Shown one piece after another: positions 1 to 12,000 of a DNA stretch of 64,000 bases. Below the pieces are notes generated by a model. It was given only the letters and a program-made list of their open reading frames with translations. It ran no database searches and had not been told where the DNA came from. Source of the stretch: Ciona savignyi (lineage: Eukaryota; Chordata; Ascidiacea; Phlebobranchia; Cionidae); contig CH002742.1 in the NCBI GenBank assembly GCA_000149265.1, forward strand, positions 138,801 to 202,800, given 5' to 3'. Each line of letters starts with the position of its first letter. The first letter of the stretch is position 1. The translations under genes were made by a program, and so were the position numbers.

Positions 1-216
1 AACACTGCATACATATTTACTCACGTAATATAAATATGCACACGGTGTTAAAATATTAAATATATATATCCAAATGACATTTAGTAAGTGCAGTTTTGTT
101 TGACCCTCGACGTAACATATTTTAATTTGTATGAGCTGTAATGACTTAAATTCGAGGAATATAGTATCACTTTCGTGCGTAAATAACAAAACTGATTTTT
201 TAAATTCGTCTCGTAG

Positions 217-693
217 ATTGTTGAGAAACAAAACGAAGAAATTCTAGCGAAATATCAGGCTGCTGTAAAACACTCTGAAAATCTTAGAGAGGAGAATGCG
301 CAGCTTGTTGCCGACTTATCAACACGTGACCAAGATCGCGCGACAGATTTGGAGCGTATTAGTCAATTACAGACAGTAAGAAGTTATAGCACTAATTATG
401 AGCGCAGTGTAGAGTATAACTGAAGTATTACCCTATGTATCTTTTATAAAAAAAAATTACGGTTTATATACTCCTACTGTCCTACATTCTGAGTTTTAAT
501 AAAGATAAAACAAAAGCTAAAACAGGCAAAAGTCTGGTTTATGTCAGGTTGAAGGCTGGAAACTAAGAGTTTATTTCTGCAGCTGACCCAGCGTCTTCAA
601 CGATCTCTTTCATCTGCTAAAGGAAAACTAACGAAAGTTGGTGGAATGCTAAGTGCGGATAATCAAGTTTACCCCAACATTTCGGTTCAGTGA
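217..693 (+). CDS. C-terminal exons of an unrecognised coiled-coil protein (partial, 5' end outside window)
   Basis: Two exons fit together. The first (217-375) follows a TCGTAG acceptor and ends at an ACA|GTAAGA donor, giving 53 codons in phase 0. The second (583-693) follows TTTCTGCAG and ends at TGA 691-693 after 36 codons. The first exon is charged and heptad-like (IVEKQNEEILAKYQAAV..., then LREENAQLVADL), typical of a coiled coil. The tail (LTQRLQRSLSSAKGKLTKVG...) is basic and then uncharged. AATAAA lies at 713-718, 20 bases after the stop. The protein family cannot be named from this C-terminus. Upstream exons lie left of the window. Bases 1-216 are read as intron. Confidence 0.6.
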
Positions 694-712
694 TCTGTAA
701 ATATCGCATGAA

Positions 713-732
713 AATAAAAACCACACTTTATT
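713..732. terminator. Back-to-back polyadenylation signals of two convergent genes
   Basis: AATAAA at 713-718 on the + strand follows the stop at 693. On the - strand AATAAA reads from 732 to 727, beyond the stop of the leftward gene at 800. The two hexamers are eight bases apart, so cleavage downstream of each would make the two 3' UTRs overlap by a few tens of bases. Confidence 0.5.
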
Positions 733-799
733 GTAACACGTAATGCAGAGCAAGAAGGCGGCAATGTATATAGTTCTGTAGGACGCATGTTGTTAATAT

Positions 800-1920
800 T
801 TAGAACACTCTCGCGGTAGATGCATGTGAAGGAGTTAGGTATAATTTACTTTTTCCGGATCTAGAGTTTAACGAGCTGCTGTAGTTATTGCTCAGTGCTT
901 CATTAAGTTTATGAAACCGAGAGTCGCACATTGGCCAGCTTTTAAAACGGCTTGGTAATTCCTGTTTTTCGGTTATTTTTTGGTTTAAACTTGCATCATC
1001 GGTATCTGCTTTTGAGGCTTCTTTTTCTGTGACAAATTTAAAGACGTCTGTGTCAGTTGAACATGTTTCTGTTGGAGTGGCACGAGGGCGAGGTACTGTA
1101 GTGGCAGCCTTAGTCGGCATTGTAACTGTCTGGAGGTAACGAGCTGCAGGTATGACAGTAGTTCCTCTGCGTTTATTTACAGTGGAGAACGGGTTCTCCG
1201 ACGTTGCTGAAACATCAACGTTCTTTAACAAGTCTCTCATGACCACTGTTTTGCGTTTCTGCTTTTCAATGAAAAGCTTCCGCTGCCACTGGCATTGTAA
1301 TACAAAGTTAAAGCGTTGCTTGGACATGTCGTACAATTTTGAGTCCAGCATTTTCTGCTCTGTGATGTTTTTTGATGGTTGGTTGGCTGACCTTGCCGCT
1401 CCCACTGTGATTGAGTAAAATGCATTATGTAAACGTTAATAGGTGATTAAAGCCCTAAGGCCATTTACGACATGTTAACGAACTAGTTCAAAATAACGTG
1501 GTTGGTTTTTGTACTCTATAATGGCCAATTAGTTTATTGTATATAGGATCTTTTGTTCCACTGCAACATGACACCACGGCGCTTCACAGCACACATAGTT
1601 AAACGTCATTTAAACATTAAAGTGGTTTCGAGGGCGCTTTTCTAATAATAGATAGTTTTCAACCTCGAAATATTTGTAAACTAGGTCTTGTTAGGTGTAT
1701 TTTTTACAGAACATTTCAATTAGGGCTATCTCATTAACTGCATCATTTGAAAACAAAACACAGTATATCCAATATACATATTTATTGTTAACATAAATCA
1801 ATCATTACCTTTTATAGTCTCAGCTCGTGTGGAAGCAATCCATCCCTCAATTTCTGCCGTTGCCTCTTGCCGTCTTCCTTTTAGAAACCTGCTATGCGAA
1901 GAAGACGTGGAAGTTTCCAT
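800..1920 (-). CDS. Unrecognised two-exon gene, about 238 residues
   Basis: Exon 1 runs from ATG at 1920 down to 1809 (METSTSSSHSRFLKGRRQEA..., 37 codons plus one base) and ends at an AAAG|GTAATG donor. Exon 2 (1404 down to 800) follows a CAATCACAG acceptor, and the phases fit. The product is hydrophilic: a Ser/Thr-rich start, a Glu/Arg-rich helix (GRRQEATAEIEGWIASTRAE), a basic Gln/Lys/Arg-rich middle (QCQWQRKLFIEKQKRKTVV), then a Thr/Pro-rich and Ser-rich low-complexity tail. There is no signal peptide or membrane segment. I do not recognise the family. An AATAAA on this strand lies at 732-727, so its 3' end overlaps that of the convergent gene on the left. Confidence 0.55.
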
Positions 1921-4541
1921 GCTGATCCGTATAGGGTCCGTTGGACCAAATAAGCACACAAAAATAAATTATAAGCATAAATGAAGAGTCCCGCCGAAAT
2001 ATCAAACACACACCTTCGGTTTACACAATCTACACTGAGACAAACACTATTTTACCTTACTTGTCGACTAGCTCCGGGTGGCATATCATTGAATAAACGA
2101 CATCAAAACGCCCACTTGGCTCCTTGTTTAATTGTTTTTGGTCTAAACACTCGAACTCGATTCAAATATAATCCAATATGAGGAATGCGTCGCACCTCGG
2201 CGACGGAAAACTTCTCAAAACAACATCTCGGTTTGTATGTATTGTTCCAAGCGCGTAGTATCAATTACGAAACACGACCAGTAGCTACAAGTAACCCACA
2301 CAGCCGATGTTCTCAATATATCGATGTCAAATCTATGATGTTTTTTTTATTCCGTATACAATGACCAGCTATAACATGTCTAACCCATGTAAGATAAGCA
2401 GCAATTGAACTTGACAAATAAGCTTTACGTGTTTTCAATTGTCATTAAAATAAGATCAGTTTGGCAGCTCATGCTGCGGGTTGAATCAGCGGGAAAAACG
2501 GTAAATGTCAAAGTTATATTTTGTTATTTTTGCACTGGAAGTTAAGATACAAAAGTTGACAACGATGCTGATAATATCGCTTGTGATTTTCTTGTCCATA
2601 CTTGGCCTAGACGTTTAGATTGCGGACTGTTTACTGTGCCCACTTCGCATCTATAATTGTTCAGCCATGTTACTTTGAAGACGGTTACGGATATAAACTT
2701 TGTGTGAAAAATGCAAGGTTCGACAAAAACAGCCTTAAGACGTAAATTAAATCGCTTGTACAGCCAAATACGCTATATATTACGTATTGATCGGCGTCTC
2801 TTATGTAAGAGGTGAATTAAGAAGTAGGTACCTCCTAAATCTATTTTATGTCATGCTGATATTATAGTTTTCTGATGTGAGAGAGTAAAATTGAATAAGT
2901 GTAGGCCATATAACATTTTAAAAATCCACAGAAAGGTGAATGGCGTTCCCACAAAACCGGTTTATGCCGTCTCACCCGCCACTTTTACAAATATAAAAAA
3001 CGTTATTTGCTATAAACATTCTGTTCTTCGTTAAATTAATATATGCGTGAATAGGTACGCCTTTATTGGCTCAGCGATATCTGCCTCATGTCAGATTGAG
3101 AGTTTTTTAAGGGTATATTTGTGTATGTGTGATTTACGCAGTACTAAAAAATCCACAACCCGGATGTTTTTGATAAGTTCAACGCCCCACCCCCTGACCG
3201 AAAAGAGCAGGCGCGTGTATCTTTTTGTTGACTCGTCCGACCGCGCTTAGCTCATAGTAATAATAAGAGAGAATAAACCATTATTTTTACCACAAATAGT
3301 GATGTCGGTTGGCGGGTTATAACAGATGGTGCACATTGTTTCTAAACTTTAACAGTTAAGACGTGTTGCACAATTAAACTGTTTAAGTTTAAAAGTTTCC
3401 ATTATGGTAGATTTAAAGGCCTCTAATTGCGGAATTCAAAGCGATAAGGACAATGAAATCTTAACCGTTTGAGGACACTTTTACAGTTCTGTATGTCTGT
3501 AAGTTAGTATGGTTTAACTGTGTGCCACAAAAAAAGTAAAGTTCCCAAGGAAGTATAGTGTAAGGATTTCATAATTGTAGTACTGCTGTAAAATCACTTC
3601 CCCTCCCGCTCGGACCACCCACGCCTCGTAGCCTCATTGCAGACAGCGCTGTATAGGCTTTACATTATATTCCCTTGTTTGCACTTAATAAGTTCATAGG
3701 TGGCTTGTCTTATGTTTCGCCAAACGGTAATTAGTTAGGAGAAACCGAAGAAGGGACACTTATCACTTAGTGATAATGATGAGTGCATACCCTAGTGTCC
3801 TTAAATTTGCAGGCAGGCCATTTAGAAGACGGCCGGTTACGGAATATTCTGCATCAACTAGCAAGTTTAGAGTTAAACGTCCTTACATTAAATTGCTGTA
3901 ATGATACGCTCTCCGGTGTCTCATTAATCATCAGTCTTTTTAAATTAAGCATCTCTCGCTGAAAAATATGCTAAACATATAAGGTGTAATGCAGTCATGT
4001 GCGGTGAGTTAAATATGCATTTATCAATGATTAAGTATTGGCAGGATGTTTAAAAATTTAATATGAAACTATGAATATTTAAAAAAATTATTTGCAATTA
4101 AATAGCTACCGTAACAGCAAATCTACAGCAAATAGCTGGTGTAGCAAATCACTCTATAAAGTAACGTAGCCTACCGCATATGCGTTCACGAGTAAGTATA
4201 AGTAAAGTTAGGCAGTACAAAAAACGGAAATGATGCTCCTTTATGTCATAATGGATTCCCTTCGAATTCGAAGAAAACATATTTAGAATTGTTTCTGTGT
4301 TTTTATTGTATTTGTCTACCAATGTGAGTGCTTTATTCAGAAAACATGGATATCAAGTTTGAATTGGAACTCGTAAACCCATAAGTTTGTGCTTAAAGAT
4401 ACAAACGTCATAAGCCTTTGTATAAGATAAATCAAGCGTGATTAGGTAACCAGACAACCAGTTCGTTTATTTCGAAAATTTAAACATAAAGTCGAAAATT
4501 CAAGCATTGTCGACAGGCCGAATAGGCGACAGTTTATTGGC

Positions 4542-4589
<48 letters not shown>

Positions 4590-5006
4590 ATGATCGCTTG
4601 CTACCTATTTGAAAACACCGGTATATATTAAATGAAAAAGAACATTTTGCACTACATTAAATACATCACAGGTGAATTTAAAACCCATTAAGAAATTGTG
4701 TGAACTAAAACAGATGTTAGGATACCTTTGCCAAACAATGAATGTCAGTGTAAAATACGTTTTTTAATGATATGAGTTTTGGTTGGTGTTTACAACGCTG
4801 TACCAACATTCACATTCGTTTCCTCTACCACGCTCGTTGCACGTCAATCAGAAATTTCGCTTAGTATAGTGTATTTAGTTTATTTAGTACTTTTCTTACT
4901 TTGGCTGCAAGAGAAATCTAATAACATATTCAAGTTATAACTGTGAAAGGAATGATTGATGTAAGATAAGTGACCTTTTACTCTTAACATTGTTTTTTTA
5001 TTGCAG
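1921..5006. other. Intergenic, about 3 kb, no gene recognised
   Basis: AT-rich DNA with only short ORFs lacking family motifs or fitting splice partners. It holds a T-run near 2341-2348 and an AT dinucleotide tract at 4545-4586. The part nearest 4980-5006 ends in a T-rich acceptor (TTTTTTATTGCAG), which starts the first coding exon of the sulfotransferase-like gene. A promoter or 5' exon of that gene may lie here but cannot be pinpointed. Confidence 0.5.
4545..4586. repeat. AT dinucleotide microsatellite
   Basis: About 21 uninterrupted AT units, upstream of the sulfotransferase-like gene. Confidence 0.95.
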
Positions 5007-5048
5007 AAACTATAGGTTTTCGAGTTGGTTTATAGGCTGAACCATAAA

Positions 5049-7550
5049 ATGAAAGTAATCCATGCTGGATATAGCAAGACGGGAACAAAAACATTAAACG
5101 CTGCGTTTGTAATTCTGGGGTATAAGACATACGATTGGCTTGAAAACTACTGGTACATTGGAGATGACTGGAACCGTATTCTCACCTCGGGAGGAACCGT
5201 GGAAGACTTTCGAAAAATGTATGACGGGGTGGATGCAGTTGTAGACGCTCCAGCAAACATTTATTGGGAGCAAATTTTTGAAGCCTACCCCGATGCAAAA
5301 GTAAGTTCGATATAACTACTGACTTCTAAAGTCAAAGTAAGTTCGATATTACTGCCGACAACTGAAACCAACAATTTGACGTCCTATTGAGCTCACGGTC
5401 CAATTGAGTTAATCGACAGAACAGTATAGAGACTACTATTGTTACTGCACGCGTTAAACAAATCGACTTGCTTGTAACTTTTGTGTATTCGTTATTTAGA
5501 CTTAACTAAAAAAAAACAATTTAAATGACAAGCTTTGGACAATAATGTTAATAGATGTCCACAAGTGCACACTACCTTGTATGTGTCATTTAATTACAGA
5601 AATCGAATCCTCCCTGTATTCTCAGTTTTAAAGGATAGTTAATATACTGCTTGATGTCAATCCATATAGAAGTAGGCTACAATTGACGTAATTCTAATAA
5701 GTAATTCAACCCTTAAAGCACAATTGTTTAAGAACTTACAACTACAGACCGATACAATAAGCCCTCCGCCGTATACAATGAAGAAACAAATTAAACCGAT
5801 CAAAACTAGTTTGCAGGCCATCGGCCATTAAAAATCTCATGTTCTTGAGGCAAATCTTTGTATGCTTTTTCTATAGGTGATACTAACTTTGCGTGATGAA
5901 GAGAGTTGGCTCAAAAGTGGAAGAAGCCAGCTCGACATGATAGAGTCCAATCGATTGCTCACAATGATGCAAGTACTGACATACTCCGGCTGGAAGTACT
6001 TCGCTTGGTCAAACAGAGTTAGTAAGTCCGGAAACACATGTTTACCTTGAGGTACCCGGCGTACGGCTGGATAATGAGGGCTATGGCATGTCAATGTGTT
6101 GTGGAGTTGTAGGCTACAAGCAGGGCCGGTTTTAGGCCGATTTGACCGATTAGATCAAATTGGGCCCCGCACCTTGAAGGGGCCCCGCGCTAGCGGGGGT
6201 CTTTCTGTATTACGAGGTTTAAAATACTACTAAAACGTAAAATAAAAAGTGAAATAATATTCTTTCTCATAACATCAATTTGTTATGCATCGTAACTAAG
6301 TCAAATTTATATTTCTGTGTCTGCCTGTTACGTCATAATGAATATGGTTGTTAAACAATATATATGTTTGGAAGTAAAACAATATATCGTAAATAAGCAT
6401 CCACATTACCTTTAATTTGTTTTATAGCAAGTATTAAATGTCTATTTTTGTAATTTGTATGTACTAGTACTGGTATGTATTTTATGATATATAAACACCC
6501 ATAAATGTTGCTATGAAGAGTAGGGGCCCCGCCATCACATTTCTAATTGGGCCTCGCGGTTCCTAGCACCGGGTCTGGCTACAAGATATATAGATACAAG
6601 CTTAAGTTTTGGGTTGACCACTTTATAATCTACTAAGCCTAAGTTTGAGCATTCAGTCGTGAGAGCTTTGTCAAAGGAAGGACAAAAGCTTCTTTTATTG
6701 TCACCAGATCTGTTTAACGTATGGACAAAGTCCGGCCCGTTGGTCTAACGGTTATGGCGTCATACAGAGCTCATAATGCATTAGTTAAGCAGGTAGGGTA
6801 ATTAGAATAACTTTATTTAATTATTTTATTTGTCCATCCATATAACGAATACATATATATATCTGTAAAAGTCAATATAAAGAAATACTTGAACTGAGAA
6901 CACTAGCACTATAAGAATCTCATGTTTATAATTTTAGTCGTTTCTAATTTACCGATCAAATTTAAAGGGACTACAACACGCAAAAACGATTTTGCTTAAA
7001 AATGTTATGGCCCCAGAATATTATATCATTTTCAGCTTTTTTGCATCTACGTCAACATCGTTCAAACGATTGTAAGAACATTATTGTTTTTTATAAGAAA
7101 TACGTGTCAAAAATAAATCGGAATAATATTTTTGCGTCTATTATAAGCATTTGAAAATTTAACATAGAAATATTTTCTCTGAAAAAAAAACTGTGCCTGT
7201 AATAATTGGCTCCCATCTTCCACATTATTTAAAAGTTGTATTCGCAGAACGCACCGGGAGATAAACTTCTCGTTTACAATTTAAAAGACGGCTGGGGACC
7301 TTTGTGTGAATTTTTGGGCAAAGAAATTCCGGACCACCCGTTTCCACATGCGAACATTGGAGGATCGATTGTTCAAGAAGCAATCGAAAATCACCCGATT
7401 ATGAGACGTATTATAAGGGAAATGTTTGTCTCGGTCGGTTTCCTAACGGCAATGGCAGCTTACGGCATTTTTAAACTTTGCAAAAACTCTGGAACTTTTC
7501 GAACTTTTTTTGGTAACTGCTTTAATTCAGTCGGAGAATTATTACAGTAA
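5049..7550 (+). CDS. P-loop sulfotransferase-like protein, four exons, about 253 residues
   Basis: Exons 5049-5300, 5877-6021, 6731-6792 and 7248-7550 join in phase 0, 1, 0. The protein opens with MKVIHAGYSKTGTKTLNAAF, the PAPS-binding P-loop-like start of the Sulfotransfer_4/sulfotransferase-like family. It continues with AYPDAK|VILTLRDEESW across the first junction, YRAHNALVKQ|NAPGDKLLVY across the third, then LKDGWGPLCEFLG and PFPHAN, all family hallmarks. A hydrophobic stretch near the C-terminus (MFVSVGFLTAMAAYGIF) could be a membrane anchor. The ATG at 5049 is preferred over 5025 because it begins the conserved strand directly; the exon follows a TTGCAG acceptor at 5006, so a 5' exon or trans-spliced leader is likely. 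Exon 3 is the weakest call: its first ten codons overlap a tRNA-like box A. Substrate is unknown. AATAAA is at 7817-7822. Confidence 0.75.
5299..5360 (+). repeat. Tandem duplication of the exon-1 splice donor
   Basis: AAAGTAAGTTCGATAT occurs at 5299-5314 and again at 5335-5350, each followed by a similar ACT(A/G)C(T/C)GAC. The first copy is the exon/intron junction used in the gene model. Reading on from the first donor meets TAA within five codons, so use of the second copy would truncate the product. Confidence 0.8.
6121..6577. mobile_element. hAT-type non-autonomous MITE with 8-bp target duplication
   Basis: The element begins CAGGGCCGGTTTTAGG and ends CCTAGCACCGGGTCTG, whose reverse complement (CAGACCCGGTGCTAGG) matches the start imperfectly. 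It is flanked on both sides by GCTACAAG (6113-6120 and 6578-6585), the 8-bp duplication typical of hAT transposons. Just inside the ends are GGGCCCC-type blocks (6162-6198 and 6523-6560); the core is AT-rich. At 457 bp without a transposase it is non-autonomous. It sits in the second intron of the sulfotransferase-like gene. The intact duplication suggests a fairly recent insertion. Confidence 0.85.
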
Positions 7551-7616
7551 GTCGTTGACCATTAGGCCATACGACCCTGTCAGTGCACTTTAGATTGCGT
7601 ACAACCAATTAAGTTC

Positions 7617-7661
7617 TCTATACGCTCTATACGCGGACGGATCTCTATACGCGGACGGATC
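7617..7661. repeat. 18-bp tandem repeat, two copies plus a partial third
   Basis: CTCTATACGCGGACGGAT occurs twice in direct succession, preceded by a partial CTCTATACG. Confidence 0.8.
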
Positions 7662-7702
7662 TGACGTGTGATTCCATCTTAGTCATGGTTTTTAAGTGAG
7701 TC

Positions 7703-8212
7703 TTTTGCTGAGTAACAATGCTGGTGATATTCCAATGATGCTACGGATGAAAGCAGCATGTGGTAGACTTCTCGTATAGCTGTGCTACTTTATAATAGCA
7801 GATCAGAACTTTGTGAAATAAAGGTGTCAATAGTGCATTTCCCAGCTGTTTTGTGAAAAAATAGTTTCCTATGTTCGTAGCGTAGTTTTGAATCCCAGCA
7901 TTATTTTTTAATTGTAAAAAAATCTGTAGTACAGCTAAGAGGTATTTTTATTGTACTTTTAAAGTTTTTTCCTCAGGATAATTAGAGATGACAAAGTTTG
8001 AACATGGTTCGAAGTTTGTTGCAACAGCGGTCCCGACAAAACCGCAGTTGAAAATACGCAATCAACACCTTTACTTCACGAGGCTCTGCTCTTATATATA
8101 ACAAAAAATGCATTATTTAAAAACAAACAAAAAACACTGGCGCGAAGGTTATTCCATGTTTCTTCCAGCCGTACCAACATTGGGGAATCACCACCATTGT
8201 TACTCAGCAAAA
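7703..8212. mobile_element. Terminal-inverted-repeat (MITE-like) element
   Basis: The left end reads TTTTGCTGAGTAACAATG followed by CTGGTGAT; the right end (8179-8212) is its near-perfect reverse complement (CACCATTGTTACTCAGCAAAA). The inverted match extends for about 30 bases with a few changes. The interior is AT-rich and has no transposase. No clear target duplication was found. Sequence shared with 47174-47400 continues beyond the right repeat (TTAATTGG-TACGCCAT at 8257-8278), so the true element may be larger than marked. Confidence 0.6.
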
Positions 8213-8650
8213 CACCATGAATCAGACAAGTACTACCACTTGCCAGAGAGTTCATATTAATTGGTTGTACGCCATTTTAAACGTTTTAAGAGAAGTTAGC
8301 TATTTTTTCTTTGTTTTAATTGGTTGTTTTGTATATACCAACAGCAACACTTCTTTTACTTTGTTACTTTGTATAATATACGCCATTGTTAGGCACTCGT
8401 GTACCTATATACAACATTTTTTGGTCTCAAAAGAATACAATGTTTCTCGGGTCGGATTTTTTTGTAAACAATTTTTATTTAAAATCATTGTAAAATAAAG
8501 TATTAACACAAAAATATTACCTTAAAATTTTTCCAGATTTAACCATTAGTGTTTATAGTGTTTGTGTTTTTATCTATAGGTACAATAAAGTGGCATTTAC
8601 GGAATAAAAAAATATCATTATTATCATTGAATGTTTTTCGACCGAAAAAC

Positions 8651-8890
8651 GTCGTGGGTTAGTGTGTTACCTTTCAGCCGAAAGCTTGCAGATTTGAAAC
8701 TGGTTGATAGCTAATCGGTTGTGTCCTTGGGTAAGGTACTTAACATACATTACCTGAACCCAGTAAAATATTGTGTTCTATCAAATTAAATAAATGTTTG
8801 GATCATACACAACACACTGAAATAGCTACGTATGTAATATGGTAACCCGACGGTGGGCGCGATGGAAAATGACGATTACCCGTGTGTTAC
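8651..8890 (+). mobile_element. tRNA-derived SINE, family 1
   Basis: The segment starts with a box-A-like GTGGGTTAGTGTG, followed about 30 bases later by a degenerate box B (GCAGATTTGAAAC), then TCCTTGGGTAAGGTACTT, TACCTGAACCCAGTAAA and, near its end, GTAACCCGACGGTGGGCGCG. The same order of blocks recurs at about 47790-47940, 48150-48290 (partial) and, reversed, 61100-61235. That makes it a dispersed family with a pol III-type head. Confidence 0.6.
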
Positions 8891-8919
8891 GTCCACTGCG
8901 GTTTCCCATTCACGAATTT

Positions 8920-9035
8920 TTTTACCGGGCCAAGTTTTGATCCAATGACGGGCTCGTCACCTAGTTTTATTTATATGAAATTGGTATATAAATCGGTCGC
9001 ATTAATCATTTGGCCACACGACCGTCCACGAAAAT
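8920..9035 (-). mobile_element. tRNA-derived SINE-like segment, family 2 (degraded copy)
   Basis: On the - strand the segment resembles the better copy at 38005-38130: an ACGACCG head, then a spaced GTGACGAGCCCGTCATTGG and a decayed box B before GGCCCGGT. The shared blocks lie in the same order and spacing. Confidence 0.4.
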
Positions 9036-12000
9036 AAACATTTTATCAAAGAATTAGAATAGACATCCAACGATAAGAATATGAAAATAATTTTTCCAGT
9101 AGGTGTCGCAGTGATGCTACAAAAACTGTGCTTTACATTTTCAGCGAAATTTTAATTTGCGGGCCCGTAGCATGCCACTGTAAAACTTATCAGTATGCAA
9201 GAATGAAAATGTACAAAGAAACATATGTACCTACAGTACCATAATATTTCAGTTTCTTACTTATGGACTTTGATAATAAGTGCTTATTGGGAAAAAAATA
9301 CCTGGGCTCGAATTATTTATGAGCGTTCGTATTATTATCTTATTGAATGTAAAATTTTGGGTTGCTATGACTTTTGTGTCGTTTTTTTATAAGGTTGGCA
9401 GTTACCAAATACTTTGCACTTATGGAATCCGTGAATCATCCGCCCTTTAAATGTTAGGCTGGCCGCAAGTTCAATCTTCAAAAGTCTATAAACACTCACG
9501 TCAATAAAACTGTTACTCTAAATCTTATTTAGTTTTTTGACTCTAAAGTTAATAAATGTCTTAATGCCATTTTATTTAAATGACAAGAACGTGCGTTACA
9601 ACAAGATGGTAATTACAACGGAAAGTGTGTTTTCTTTTTGTGGAGTTTGTAAAAATTTGTTACATCACATCTGGATTTTGTGATGAAACAATCAAATATT
9701 ATTGTATCAAAATCATGTTTTGGGTGGCCTGGTGTTAAGACTTTGTTTGAAATGACAATTCTTCAAATTGAGGAATAATTGCTAGCTTGTTTAGACCAAA
9801 AAATTCCGTTTAAAAGTAGTAAACAGTACGTACAGCTTAGATAGAAGTACTTGATCATTAAGATAACGGTGTTGTGTTATATTTGCATTTCCACTCATCT
9901 CGGAACTGATTTTTTCTGATTGCTTACTTTGCTAACAATGCATTTTGGTGGTCTTTAGACAGATGATCTTTGTAATTAACTTGTGCGTACATCACAACTG
10001 GTGAAGCAGTCACGCGTCGAAGCACATCTTAAATTGATTACTTGTTTGTCGTCGCGGCCCAGCGGCCACGAGTGGGGTTGGAATTGCGATTGAGTCTAGC
10101 TCTAATTACTTGCACCAGCACAATTAACCTGCACCTGCGCTGTTACTTGATTGGGGCCGCAGTTGGGGCGTGACATTCGATAACGACCATTGTAAAATGG
10201 AAGTAACAACTTTGCCTCTTAGCAGTGATGCACGGCGAAAGGAGGCGGTAGAAAATCGTATGTCCCCAGATTAAACGCGGAAGTCGGATTTTATCGAATT
10301 ATGGATCTGAGCAATTTTCGTAGATTAAAATTGAGTCGATCGTGCTCCTATTTTATTACTGCCGATTACGATCATACGCATGAAGTTAATGCGTTGTGTA
10401 TGGATCTGCCGTCGTTCCAAACAACGAAACGACGGAAATACTGGAAAGTTATCAGAACTGGCTCGGTCGTCCTCGTTTAAACATCAAGTCTAAGTTTGCG
10501 CTATGTTTTGACAATAGCCAGTAATTAAACGCCATATTCTCACGCACAGTGCATCCCGGAGTACCGTAAAGTCAACCAGCCGCCTTAATAATATTTACCA
10601 AGGTACGACCTTGCGACACGCTCCGAAGAAAATTGACGAAAAAACTAATCAGCAGAACCCGCTATTTTCCGGCTCGCCGAAAGATAGTTTTCCCCAGCGC
10701 ACCTGAGGCGTGGCCTTCTATTTTTGCACATAGCTTTGTTTTGTAATGGCACGTAAAAACTGCTAGCATGCGAAATAAAGGAACCACCCATCATTAGCTG
10801 TTGTTACAACTTGTAATTTGTGCGCCTTGTTTTCGCCCCGCTGTCGAAATCGTTCGGTTTCCGCGAAAATCCTTAATAATTCATTGATGTCTTTGATGCG
10901 CGAAGTTATTTCATCCTTATCCAGTTTAATGGTGACGCCGAATTAGATCGGAGGCAACGGGTTAATTTCGGCCACTTAACTCGTCGCTTGGGGTAGGGAC
11001 GGACTAATCGCGGTCCGCTGGTATTTTAAATATCGCAACTAAAGCCATGTGGTCGGACGAGCGCTCTCTCTGCTCCCAGGGCGGAGTTATTACGGGATCT
11101 CGTTTCGGGTAAGACAAAATAATTCTCCGTAATTGTTAACGAAGGCAAGCGTACATTTCTCGGGCAGTGGGTGTGCGGCTCGCACGGCCCGCTGGGGTTC
11201 AATTACCAGTAGGGTGATAGCATCTCAATTGGTCGCTTCAAATTTCAGAGATGAATTAATGGCGATCTTCGCACGCAACAAATATCGTAATTATTACTGC
11301 ATTTGCCTGATGAGAAAATGAACCTTGGTGCGGGCAAATCCATTAGCTCTGCTTGTCGAGAGATTACGTAATATCGAATGAGGTTCTTAGTGACGAAGCT
11401 GGACTTTTTGGAAATACGTATCATAGTTATGTAACCTACCGAATTATTGAATATTTAATTACGGCATGACGTGAATTAACCACGTGGTAACACCATTCGA
11501 TTTACACCAATAAAACTTCCTGTGGCTGCGAAATAATTATATAAAAACGCAATAAAAACTGGAATTTGAAACCTTTTGCGGAAACGAGGTCTCAGTCATG
11601 TGTGTGTATTCTTACGATATGTTTTATTTTGCCAACGCCCGTGAGGCCCATCTTGCCCGTCCACCAGCACCAATATGTCGCTTCCCAACTCGAGGTTAAT
11701 TAGTGTGACAAAAAAAAGTTTAATATTCGCAGCGTTTTCATTCTCACATATACTGACGCCACTTGTTAACAGTGGAAGTGTAGAGTTTCTCGGATCAGTG
11801 TGAAAACGTCTGGATCCATTGGGCGACAACTCCACAGGCCTTTCACGTAATTCGCACCTCTCAAGCAGTCATATACCAAGACGCGACAGGGTATTATGAA
11901 AATCTCTCGTTAAAACTAAATTTCGATTCAAATAGCCCCATGAGTAAGTGTTACAGCGAACCATGCCCCTCGCATTCCACGTTCTGTTCAGATGCAAATA

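Larger units (their letters stand above)
7551..9900. other. Intergenic, repeat-bearing
   Basis: No gene recognised. It holds the likely poly(A) signal of the sulfotransferase-like gene (7817-7822), a short tandem repeat at 7617-7661, a terminal-inverted-repeat element at about 7703-8212, and two tRNA-derived SINE-like segments (about 8651-8890 and 8920-9035). The 93-codon ORF at 8217-8498 starts in this repeat DNA and has no recognisable domain. Confidence 0.5.

Noticed and set aside
6733-6792. Possible tRNA gene
   Set aside because: A box-A-like half is present but no box B and no cloverleaf follow; a coding exon explains the downstream part better.
8217-8498. 93-codon hydrophobic ORF
   Set aside because: Starts within repeat DNA shared with 47 kb; no domain and no splice partner.
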